Below, piece after piece: positions 1-6,789 of a stretch of 9,471 nucleotides of DNA. The notes under the pieces were generated by a model. That model had not been told where the DNA came from. It searched no databases and saw only the letters and a program-made list of their open reading frames with translations. Within the stretch, counting starts at the first letter, position 1; the number at the start of each line of letters is the position of its first letter. Position numbers and translations under genes: made by a program. Source of the stretch: Ignavibacteriales bacterium (GTDB lineage Bacteria; Bacteroidota; Ignavibacteria; Ignavibacteriales; Melioribacteraceae); assembly GCA_020059785.1 (NCBI GenBank), contig JAGVBL010000189.1, positions 1 through 9,471 on the forward strand. Reading direction: 5' to 3'.

Positions 1-1
1 A

Positions 2-670
2 GATGGATTACTGATAGATGGAACAAACACAGTAGCCGACGCTAAAGCGGGTGTAACATTCTTAAAGAACAGTATAATCGCCGGATCAGTATCAGGTCAT
101 TTGAAATCGACAGATGCAGCATTCCAGACAGATATGCCTTCATGGTTCACAACGAATAACAGCAGAACATATTCAACAAATGCTGAAGTGGGTCTAGTAA
201 ATCCATTTCATCCTACACAACCTAATCCATTCCCGCTTCCAAATTCGGTTGTATATACTGGTGGAGCTACACCGCCTAACGATGGTTTCTTCGATCCGAC
301 GGCAACTTTTATTGGTGCATTTGGTTACAGCAACTGGGCAACCGGCTGGAGCTCTCTTGAATTTATTTCTACAGATGTAAATGATGATTTATCCGGTTCA
401 ATACCAACTTTATATGAGTTGTCGCAAAACTACCCGAATCCATTTAACCCGGCTACAAATATCAAATTTGCAATTCCAAGTTCAGGTAATGTAAAATTAT
501 CAATTTACAATGTTCTCGGACAGGAAGTTGCACAGCTTGTAAATGGATATAAAGAAGCCGGCAGTTATAATGTTAAATGGAATGCTAATAACGCGGCAAG
601 CGGTGTTTATATCTATAGATTAGAATCTGCCGGACAGGTAATTACAAGAAAGATGACATTACTTAGATAA
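2..670 (+). CDS. T9SS-exported protein, C-terminal part (5' truncated)
   Basis: The frame is open from the window edge (first full codon at position 2), so this is the 3' part of a longer gene; a TTG at 101 is internal and need not be a start. The last ~85 codons (about 413-667) form a type A type IX secretion sorting domain: QNYPNPFNP, then the beta-strand pattern LSIYNVLGQEVAQLV, SGVYIYRLE and the terminal KMTLLR. In this family the domain directs an exported protein through the T9SS outer-membrane translocon and is usually cleaved. The preceding part, with a GAFGYSNWATGWSSLEF segment, resembles the linker seen before sorting domains in other FCB-group surface proteins. No catalytic motif is visible, so the function of the missing N-terminal part is unknown. 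The gene is followed by its own terminator and so ends a transcription unit. Confidence 0.9.
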   Translation, partial: DGLLIDGTNTVADAKAGVTFLKNSIIAGSVSGHLKSTDAAFQTDMPSWFTTNNSRTYSTNAEVGLVNPFHPTQPNPFPLPNSVVYTGGATPPNDGFFDPTATFIGAFGYSNWATGWSSLEFISTDVNDDLSGSIPTLYELSQNYPNPFNPATNIKFAIPSSGNVKLSIYNVLGQEVAQLVNGYKEAGSYNVKWNANNAASGVYIYRLESAGQVITRKMTLLR

Positions 671-701
671 TAAATATTTTCTCTCTCCATTCCTGTTCTC
701 C

Positions 702-730
702 GGGCGTCTTTATGACGCCCTTTTTATTTT
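702..730 (+). terminator. Rho-independent terminator of the T9SS cargo gene
   Basis: GGGCGTC (702-708) and GACGCCC (714-720) form a perfect 7-bp GC-rich stem with a 5-nt loop. The stem is followed directly by TTTTTATTTT (721-730). It lies 32 nt after the stop codon. This is a textbook intrinsic terminator and the clearest one in the window. Confidence 0.92.
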
Positions 731-766
731 ATCAATCAACCTGAAAAAAACGGGTATTTTATCAAT
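725..766. repeat. 12-bp direct repeat upstream of the M28 peptidase gene
   Basis: TATTTTATCAAT occurs exactly at 725-736 and again at 755-766, 30 bp apart start to start. The first copy overlaps the T-tract of the terminator. The pair sits 44-85 nt before the M28 peptidase ATG at 810, where a promoter or operator could be. In AT-rich spacer DNA such a match can arise by chance, so only the repeat itself is certain. Confidence 0.4.
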
Positions 767-809
767 AGTCTCTTTTTCTTATTTTGTTCTTAGAATTTTA
801 CAAATACGA

Positions 810-2456
810 ATGAAAAATAAATCCTATTTAATAGCGCTTCTCATTTTAATTTTTCCATTAAGCTCTTTTTCACAGCATCAAGATTATTATCAGAAGTATG
901 ATAATTTATTTAATATGTCCGCTTTTACAAGGCATATTAATTTTTTAGGAAGCGATTTATTTGAAGGAAGAGGAACAGGAACAACAGGAGGTAATTTAGC
1001 TGCTAAATATCTAGCGCAGGAATTGAGCAAGCTTGGGCTTAAACCTGCTGGTAATGATAATACATTTTACCAGAATATCCCGATGCATGGAAGCAGAGTT
1101 TTAAACTCATCCAGACTTACGTTATTTAGTAATGAGGAACAAAGTGAACTAAAATTAAATAAGGATTATCTTCTTTATCAATCGGGTTCTCAAACTTTTA
1201 TTCCGGTTCCTACTCAGCTTGTATTTGTTGGATACGGAATTATAGCACCTGAATTCGATTATAATGATTATCAGGAAGTTGATGTTGAAGGGAAGATTGT
1301 TGTTTTTCTTGAAGGTGAACCGTCTTCTGATGATAAAAATTTTTTTAATGGAGAGTTCCCAACAATTTATAGCTACCCTGAATCGAAACAAAAGATAGCT
1401 ATTTCACGTGGTGCCAGAGGAAGTATTTTAATCCCTTTTCCCGATACAAATTGGAATAAATTACAAAAGGATTTTGCATTCGAAAATATATCACTTGCTT
1501 ATTCGGTTTCGTCAAATTTCAGTGCTGTTTTAAATTTTCAAACTGCCCGTAAATTATTCGATAAAACAAATTATTCTCTGGAAGATGTTTTGCAGATGCA
1601 TTCTGCTAATAAACTAAGGAGTTTTAATCTATATACTAAATTGTCTTTCAGAGGAGTATTTCAGGAAAGAGATTTTATTGCGCAGAATGTTGCCGGATTA
1701 ATTGAAGGAAGCGATCCAAAACTAAAGGACAGTTATTTAATTGTATCTGCTCACTATGATCATCTAGGTATTGGTCCGGTTGTTAATGGCGATTCAATTT
1801 ATAATGGTGTTTATGATAATTCAGCCGGGGTTTCTGCTGCTCTCGAAATTGCAAGAGCATTCTCTCAGTTCGGAATTTCTACTAAGCGATCAATTCTATT
1901 TTTATTTCTTACTGGCGAGGAGTTTGGTCTACTCGGTTCAAAATATTATACGAACAATCCTCTCTTCCCGCTCTATAAAACAATTGCAAATATCAATATA
2001 GACGGAATTGCGTCGTTCGATAATTTTAAGAGTATAATCGGAATAGGTAGAGAGTATTCAACACTCAACAATTTTTTAAATTCCACAGCAGAAAAATTCG
2101 GTCTCGATATTGCAGATATACCGCCGCAATTCAGATTCAACGAATCTTTTTCACAATCGGATCAGGTAGCTTTTGCTAATGCGGGTATTCCGGCAATGTT
2201 AATTGCAGAAGGATTAGATTATGTTAACCTTTCAAAAGAGGAAGGTCTTAAAAAATATGTTGAGTATGCAACCATCTATTACCATACTCCATTTGATGAT
2301 CTTCAACTTCCAATTAACCTCGAAGCAGCTAAACAACATATGATAATTTTATTCTCACTGATAGAAGATTTAGCAAATAATCCTAAAGAACCGGAATGGA
2401 ATAAAGGTGTTCCATACTTAAATGCACGGTTAAGATCAATTGCGGAGAAGAAGTAA
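810..2456 (+). CDS. Secreted M28-family zinc metallopeptidase with PA-like insert
   Basis: A 548-aa protein with a typical signal peptide (MKNK, hydrophobic stretch to about residue 20, likely cleavage near SSFSQ), so it probably acts in the periplasm or outside the cell. Residues ~125-215 look like a protease-associated (PA) insert, with FVGYGIIAPEFDYNDY and VEGKIVVFLEGEP. Residues ~290-520 are the M28 di-zinc catalytic domain with a full ligand set: H315 and D317 (SAHYDHLG), D336 (YDNSAG), E370-E371 (TGEEFG; base plus ligand), D398 (NIDG) and H492 (YYHTPFDD). Family members are aminopeptidases or carboxypeptidases; the exact specificity cannot be read from sequence. The ATG at 810 is chosen because the signal peptide follows directly; no clear Shine-Dalgarno is seen. 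Its stop overlaps the pstS-like start by one base, indicating co-translation. Confidence 0.9.
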   Translation: MKNKSYLIALLILIFPLSSFSQHQDYYQKYDNLFNMSAFTRHINFLGSDLFEGRGTGTTGGNLAAKYLAQELSKLGLKPAGNDNTFYQNIPMHGSRVLNSSRLTLFSNEEQSELKLNKDYLLYQSGSQTFIPVPTQLVFVGYGIIAPEFDYNDYQEVDVEGKIVVFLEGEPSSDDKNFFNGEFPTIYSYPESKQKIAISRGARGSILIPFPDTNWNKLQKDFAFENISLAYSVSSNFSAVLNFQTARKLFDKTNYSLEDVLQMHSANKLRSFNLYTKLSFRGVFQERDFIAQNVAGLIEGSDPKLKDSYLIVSAHYDHLGIGPVVNGDSIYNGVYDNSAGVSAALEIARAFSQFGISTKRSILFLFLTGEEFGLLGSKYYTNNPLFPLYKTIANINIDGIASFDNFKSIIGIGREYSTLNNFLNSTAEKFGLDIADIPPQFRFNESFSQSDQVAFANAGIPAMLIAEGLDYVNLSKEEGLKKYVEYATIYYHTPFDDLQLPINLEAAKQHMIILFSLIEDLANNPKEPEWNKGVPYLNARLRSIAEKK

Positions 2457-3286
2457 TGAAGAAATTTGTTTTGGTTGCTTTAACTTTAATATTGATAATC
2501 AATAGCTGCACTTCAACTCCTGTAAAAGTTGCATCAATAAGAATCAAAGGATCGGATACGATGCTTCATCTTACTGACCTATTGGCTCAGGCATATATGG
2601 AGCAGCATCCGGGTATTTCTATATATGTTGATGGTGGTGGAACGGCTGCCGGTGTCCGCTCTTTAATAAGAGGCGAAATTGATATCTGCACCGCATCACG
2701 TAATTTAGAACCTGAAGAAGTAAAATTGCTTGCCGATAATTTCGGCAGCATCGGAATTTCCTATCTAATTGCCAAAGACGGATTATGTATTTACCTTAAT
2801 CCTGAAAACCCGGTTCAAAACTTAACTCAGGTTCAAGTACGCAACTTATTTTTATGTAAATACACAAACTGGAATCAGGTTGGAGGATTGAATAAACCGG
2901 TATCTCTTATTGTTCGTAATCCAAACTCCGGCACGTATCTCTACTTTAAGGAACATATCCTGGAAGGAAATGAATATTGCGATAATGTTACGATAGGACT
3001 TACAACTGAAAGTGTTATTGGTCTGATTAAGAAAAACCCGTTTGCAATTGGTTACGGCGGAGTTGGTTTTAAATCCGAAATTGCTCTTGCGAGAATTGAT
3101 AACATTTTACCAACTGAAGAAAATATTCGCAATGATAAATATCCTATTACAAGATACCTTCATTTCTACACTCTAAATCAACCGACGGGTGTTGTAAAAG
3201 ACTTTATTGATTGGGTTCTAAGTCCGACAGGTCAGAGAATTATTAAGAACAACGGTTTTGTTCCGTTATTCGAAATGAACTACTGA
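2456..3286 (+). CDS. pstS: PstS-like phosphate ABC transporter substrate-binding lipoprotein
   Basis: A 276-aa protein of the PstS-type periplasmic binding family. The N-terminus is a lipoprotein signal: KK, hydrophobic stretch, lipobox INSC with Cys18. Ligand-binding landmarks are KGSDTM (residues 31-36), the GGGTAAGVRSLIRGEIDICTASR region (60-82) and RNPNSGTYLYF (154-164), matching the S-D-T, T-A-S-R and S-G-T contacts of phosphate-binding proteins. The family role is to capture phosphate outside the cytoplasmic membrane for PstCAB. The ATG shares its A with the upstream TAA, and GGAG at 2444-2447 lies 8 nt before it, so the start is well supported and coupled to the M28 gene. It is somewhat shorter than E. 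coli PstS. No pstC, pstA or pstB follows; phoU is next. Binding of another oxyanion cannot be excluded. Confidence 0.85.
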   Translation: MKKFVLVALTLILIINSCTSTPVKVASIRIKGSDTMLHLTDLLAQAYMEQHPGISIYVDGGGTAAGVRSLIRGEIDICTASRNLEPEEVKLLADNFGSIGISYLIAKDGLCIYLNPENPVQNLTQVQVRNLFLCKYTNWNQVGGLNKPVSLIVRNPNSGTYLYFKEHILEGNEYCDNVTIGLTTESVIGLIKKNPFAIGYGGVGFKSEIALARIDNILPTEENIRNDKYPITRYLHFYTLNQPTGVVKDFIDWVLSPTGQRIIKNNGFVPLFEMNY

Positions 3287-3367
3287 TGGAATTATTAAAG
3301 AAGAAGAATATTTTACAAACAAATAAATAAATATTAGTTTTGAATCAATAATTCATGAGATAACACT

Positions 3368-4051
3368 ATGAAATCGAATCTTAACACAGAAATTGAAAAC
3401 CTTAAAACAAACATTATAAAAATGGCTTCAATTGTTGATGAGCAAGTTGAAAAAGTAATCTATTCACTTGAAACCGGAGAAACAGAACATTGTAAAGGTG
3501 TAAGAGCAAAAGACCTTGAAGTTGATGCATACGACAATTTAATTCAGGCACAATGTGAAAATATGCTTACATTATTTCAGCCGGTTGATGCTAATTTAAG
3601 ATTTATTCTCTCGTCGTTAATTATTAATAATCAGCTTGAACGATGCGGTGATATTGCAGTTAATATTGCTGAACGTGTAAAGAAAACGAGCGGTAATCAT
3701 GCTCTTATTCAGGAAGCTCAGATAATTGAAATGAGTCAAAACGCAAGAAAGATGCTTAAACAATCAATCGACTCTTTCATTTACCAGGATACAGACCTTG
3801 CAACAATGGTAATCCAGAGTGATGACCAGGTTGATCAACTGAACCGTCAGGCATTCAAATTCTTGGTCAAGAAAATGCAGACAGAGCCGGCAACAATTGA
3901 GCCGTGCGCCCACCTTATCATTTTAACACGTAACCTGGAGCGTTTAGCCGATCATGCAACGAATATTGCGGAAAACTTAGTATTCTTTGTTGATGCTAAA
4001 ATTATAACCCACAAAAACCGGTTAAATAAACCTCCTAAATCAACCGAATAG
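3368..4051 (+). CDS. phoU: Phosphate-signalling protein PhoU
   Basis: A 227-aa, highly helical, cytoplasmic protein made of two PhoU-type three-helix repeats, the usual length for the family. Each repeat carries the metal-binding signature E-R-x-x-D: E91-R-C-G-D95 in the first and E191-R-L-A-D195 in the second, exactly 100 residues apart, each followed by a matching helix (IAVNIAERV and HATNIAENLV). PhoU links the Pst transporter to the PhoR/PhoB two-component system and represses phosphate-starvation signalling when phosphate is plentiful. It lies 81 nt after pstS with no terminator seen between them, so it may share the transcript. A weak GAGA (3357-3360) lies 7 nt before the ATG. The C-terminal tail after residue ~212 is short and basic. 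No phoR/phoB is visible in the window. Confidence 0.92.
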   Translation: MKSNLNTEIENLKTNIIKMASIVDEQVEKVIYSLETGETEHCKGVRAKDLEVDAYDNLIQAQCENMLTLFQPVDANLRFILSSLIINNQLERCGDIAVNIAERVKKTSGNHALIQEAQIIEMSQNARKMLKQSIDSFIYQDTDLATMVIQSDDQVDQLNRQAFKFLVKKMQTEPATIEPCAHLIILTRNLERLADHATNIAENLVFFVDAKIITHKNRLNKPPKSTE

Positions 4052-4199
4052 GATTGATCTGTAATTCATACTAACTGGTTTTGCCTCATTTTAAACTTAC
4101 CAACCAGGTTCTATTTGATAAATATCAAAAAATATCCGGGAATAATTTATTTTCATCAATTGAATTATTATATTGAAACCAAGTTACTTGACATAATTG

Positions 4200-5141
4200 A
4201 TGCGAATAATCAAACCTAAAAAACTGAAACCCGGAGACGTTATTGGTATTATCTCTCCGGCATCTTCTCCTGATGATCTCACCAAAATTAATCGTGGCAT
4301 TGAATATCTTGAAAAACTTGGATACCGTGTTGAAGTTGGTAAACACGTCGGTATGCAGGAAGGTTACCTTGCCGGTAATGATCAGCAGAGATTAACAGAC
4401 ATCCATTCGATGTTTAATAACAAACAGATTAATGCTATCTTTTCAATCCGCGGCGGGTATGGATCCGGGCGACTTCTCGATAAAATTGATTACAAAGTAA
4501 TCCGCAATAACCCGAAAATATTTGTCGGATACAGCGATATCTGTGCACTTCAAATGGCATTTTATGCTAAATGCGGGTTGATAACATTTGCCGGCCCGAT
4601 GGTGGCGGTCGATTTTCATGACGAGGTAAGCTCCTTTACAGAAGAAGTATTCTGGCGGATAATTACTTCAAATAAAAAAATTGGTCGTCTCTCAAATCCG
4701 CACAACGAAAAATTCTATGTCCTTCATAAAGGTCGTGCTGCCGGCAGAATTATTGGTGGTAATTTAAGTGTACTTACATCGTTAATCGGTACGGAATATT
4801 TACCTAAAATAAAAGATTCCATTCTGCTGCTCGAGGATATTAACGAAGCACCTTATAGAGTTGACCGGATGTTTAACCAGCTAAGACTTGGAATGATTTT
4901 CAAACAAATAAGAGGAGTTATATTAGGTCATTTTGTAAACTGTGTTGAATCCGATCCTGAGAAGAAATCATTCTCCCTTAACGAAGTAATAATTGAATAT
5001 TTCGAGAATCTAAAACTGCCCGTTATATATAACGTAAAGCATGGACATATTAAGGAGAACCTTACAATTCCGTTTGGAATAAAATGTACTCTTAATGCTT
5101 CCCGGGGATATATTGAAATGCCAGAAAATGCCGTAGTATAA
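4200..5141 (+). CDS. LD-carboxypeptidase (peptidase family S66)
   Basis: A 313-aa protein of the S66 family (LdcA/MccF type). The N-terminus is family-typical (KPKKLKPGDVIGIISPASSP), followed by IRGGYGSGRLLDKIDY (residues ~83-98). The Ser-Glu-His triad is recognisable: nucleophile Ser112 in GYSDICAL, Glu in LLEDINEAPYRVDRM (probably E212), and His in HGHIKENLTIPFG (about residue 283). LdcA removes the terminal D-Ala from L,D-linked tetrapeptides during cytoplasmic murein recycling; MccF-like members cleave microcin C-type compounds instead. The general domain pattern and absence of a signal peptide favour a cytoplasmic recycling enzyme. A TTG (4197) directly precedes the ATG at 4200; the ATG is preferred as start. 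No Shine-Dalgarno is evident. It has 148-nt and 188-nt spacers on either side, so it may be monocistronic. Confidence 0.9.
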   Translation: MRIIKPKKLKPGDVIGIISPASSPDDLTKINRGIEYLEKLGYRVEVGKHVGMQEGYLAGNDQQRLTDIHSMFNNKQINAIFSIRGGYGSGRLLDKIDYKVIRNNPKIFVGYSDICALQMAFYAKCGLITFAGPMVAVDFHDEVSSFTEEVFWRIITSNKKIGRLSNPHNEKFYVLHKGRAAGRIIGGNLSVLTSLIGTEYLPKIKDSILLLEDINEAPYRVDRMFNQLRLGMIFKQIRGVILGHFVNCVESDPEKKSFSLNEVIIEYFENLKLPVIYNVKHGHIKENLTIPFGIKCTLNASRGYIEMPENAVV

Positions 5142-5277
5142 AATATTTCCACTAATCAGGTTTTGCTGTCCCAATTTACTTAAATGTAGAATTCCCCTTT
5201 AATCTTATTCTCTTTTTTAAGAAATAGACTCCAGATTGCCTCGATTTTACAATTCTTTTAATCTTCTTATGCTCTGG

Positions 5278-5285
5278 TATGTTTG
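5278..5285 (+). promoter_or_regulatory. Possible Bacteroidota-type -7 promoter element upstream of hydG
   Basis: TATGTTTG matches the TAnnTTTG -7 consensus described for Bacteroidota housekeeping promoters and lies 44 nt before the preferred hydG ATG. No good TTG/TTTG -33 box is found at the expected distance; the sequence there is pyrimidine-rich. The consensus may also not apply to this lineage, so this is a weak candidate. The rest of the 188-nt spacer (5142-5329) shows no terminator hairpin, riboswitch-like fold or small gene that I can support. Confidence 0.25.
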
Positions 5286-5329
5286 TTGTTTTATGATTAG
5301 TGCAAATTTACCCGGAGAAAAGAAAGACA

Positions 5330-6721
5330 ATGGAATTCATAGATGAAAAATATATAGATTCTTTAATTAATGATGATAAGCTGAATGACCCGGCACTTCA
5401 AAAAGAGATAATAGATAAATCGAAAGATGCCAAAGGTTTAACACTTCAGGAAAGTGCCGCATTATTAAATATCAAAAATAAAGATCTGCTTGAATATCTT
5501 TTTCGCACTGCAAAAGAAGTAAAAGAAAAAATTTACGGTAACCGTCTTGTTTTATTCGCCCCGCTTTATATTACCAATCAATGTGTTAATAATTGCCTTT
5601 ACTGTGCATTCAGAAGAGATAATAAGGAACTTAAAAGAAAGACTCTTACAATCGAAGAGATTAGAGAGGAAACGGAATTTCTTGTTAAGCAAGGGCATAA
5701 AAGAATTTTACTTGTAGCCGGCGAACATCCCAAAAAATCGAGTATGCAATTTATTGGAGAAGCTGTAAAAGAAATCTACGATGTTCACATAAATGGCGGT
5801 AATATTAGAAGAATAAATGTTAACACGGCTCCTCTTTCTTACGAAAGTTTTAAAGTGTTAAAAAGTTTTGGAATCGGTACATATCAATGTTTTCAGGAAA
5901 CATATCATTACCATACTTATCATAAAATGCATCCGGACGGACCAAAACATGACTATGCCTGGCGACTCTTTGCTATGGATAGAGCTTTACTTGCCGGAAT
6001 TGATGACGTCGGAATAGGTGCATTATTCGGATTAACCGATTATAAATTCGAAACTCTTGCTCTATTAAGTCATGCATTCAACCTTGACCAACGATTTGGA
6101 ATTGGACCTCATACAATTTCTGTCCCACGCTTAGAGCCCGCATTCAATGCACCTGTAGCGCACAAACCTCCATTTGCTGTAAGCGATCACGACTTTAAGA
6201 AACTTGTTGCAATAATCCGTCTTGCAGTTCCTTACACAGGAATAATTCTCTCAACCCGCGAAAGAGCCGAACTAAGAAGAGAATTATTTGAACTTGGTAT
6301 CTCGCAGATAAGTGCCGGAAGCAGAACTTCTCCCGGTGCGTATAGAGAATCCCAGGAATCGATCGAAGAATTTGAAATGGAACAGTTCCAGTTAGGTGAT
6401 CACCGGTCATTGGACGAAGTTGTGAAAGATTGTTGTCAACTGGGTTATCTACCAAGTTTCTGCACAGCATGCTATCGTTCATCAAGAACAGGCGACCGTT
6501 TTATGGAATTAGCTAAGTCCGGTGATATTGGAAAGTTATGTGTTCCTAATGCTATTTCAACTTTTAAAGAATATTTGATTGATTATGCTTCGGATGAAAC
6601 TAAATCAGTTGCTGATAAATTTGTTGAAAATGAAATTGAAAAACTTAGTGGGACAACTAAAACCAAGACAGAAAAAATGATAAATCGTGTTAAGGATGGC
6701 GAAAGGGACGTTTTCTTTTAG
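5330..6721 (+). CDS. hydG: [FeFe]-hydrogenase maturase HydG (radical SAM tyrosine lyase)
   Basis: HydG cleaves tyrosine with a SAM-derived radical and yields the CO and CN- ligands of the H-cluster. The 463-aa protein has the radical-SAM CxxxCxxC motif (C85, C89, C92 in NQCVNNCLYCAF) after the family segment YGNRLVLFAPLYITN. It also has the HydG-specific C-terminal accessory-cluster motif C378-x2-C381-x22-C404 (SFCTACYRSSRTGDRFM ... CVPNA), with the same spacing as I recall for characterised clostridial HydG. Other family landmarks are FQETYHYHTYHKMHPDGP, GIDDVGIGALFGL and FGIGPHTISVPR. These separate it from ThiH and biotin synthase. A GTG at 5300 would add 10 residues; the ATG at 5330 is preferred because a purine-rich GGAG (5314-5317) precedes it and EFIDEKYID aligns with family N-termini. 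hydE follows 68 nt downstream, probably on one transcript. Confidence 0.96.
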   Translation: MEFIDEKYIDSLINDDKLNDPALQKEIIDKSKDAKGLTLQESAALLNIKNKDLLEYLFRTAKEVKEKIYGNRLVLFAPLYITNQCVNNCLYCAFRRDNKELKRKTLTIEEIREETEFLVKQGHKRILLVAGEHPKKSSMQFIGEAVKEIYDVHINGGNIRRINVNTAPLSYESFKVLKSFGIGTYQCFQETYHYHTYHKMHPDGPKHDYAWRLFAMDRALLAGIDDVGIGALFGLTDYKFETLALLSHAFNLDQRFGIGPHTISVPRLEPAFNAPVAHKPPFAVSDHDFKKLVAIIRLAVPYTGIILSTRERAELRRELFELGISQISAGSRTSPGAYRESQESIEEFEMEQFQLGDHRSLDEVVKDCCQLGYLPSFCTACYRSSRTGDRFMELAKSGDIGKLCVPNAISTFKEYLIDYASDETKSVADKFVENEIEKLSGTTKTKTEKMINRVKDGERDVFF

Positions 6722-6737
6722 AATTTTTTCTATCAAT

Positions 6738-6785
6738 AAAATGGATTTAAGTATTACATAAAAATGGATTTAAGTATTACATAAA
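6738..6785 (+). repeat. Exact 23-bp tandem duplication between hydG and hydE
   Basis: Two identical 23-bp copies occupy 6738-6760 and 6761-6783, with two further matching bases to 6785. The array starts 16 nt after the hydG stop and ends 4 nt before the hydE ATG (6790). Each copy contains ATGGATTTAAGTATTACAT, and the first base of the next copy completes a TAA. The duplication therefore produces two identical six-codon mini-ORFs (MDLSIT) at 6741-6761 and 6764-6784. The copies are identical, which suggests a recent slippage duplication or selection. Whether it affects hydE expression is unknown. Confidence 0.95.
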
Positions 6786-6789
6786 TTTT

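Noticed and set aside
776..787. TATTTTG near 780-786 as a Bacteroidota -7 box for the M28 gene.
   Set aside because: It is one base short of the TAnnTTTG spacing and no -33 box is present.
1771..2001. 76-codon plus-strand frame inside the M28 peptidase gene.
   Set aside because: It overlaps the catalytic core of an intact enzyme in another frame and has a composition without family resemblance.
4073..4110. Possible hairpin after phoU: AACTGGTT (4073-4080) and AACCAGGTT (4102-4110).
   Set aside because: The arms pair only with a bulged G, the loop is 21 nt, and only a short CTATTT follows. Too weak to call a terminator.
4191..4202. TTGACA-like sequence directly before the LD-carboxypeptidase start.
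   Set aside because: It is only a few bases from the start codon, so it cannot serve as a -35 box for this gene.
5197..5275. Similar pyrimidine-rich stretches containing TTTAATCTT in the spacer before hydG.
   Set aside because: Only a 9-mer is shared and the region is low-complexity AT-rich DNA; chance is the likeliest explanation.
5300..5329. GTG at 5300 as an alternative hydG start.
   Set aside because: It is in frame and possible, but the ATG at 5330 has the purine-rich leader and fits the family N-terminus better.
6195..6485. Minus-strand 96-codon open frame inside hydG, and similar antisense frames at 1155-1391, 4125-4346, 4928-5152 and 7359-7589.
   Set aside because: All lie antisense to, or largely within, well-supported genes, show no recognisable domain or ribosome site, and have compositions typical of shadow frames.
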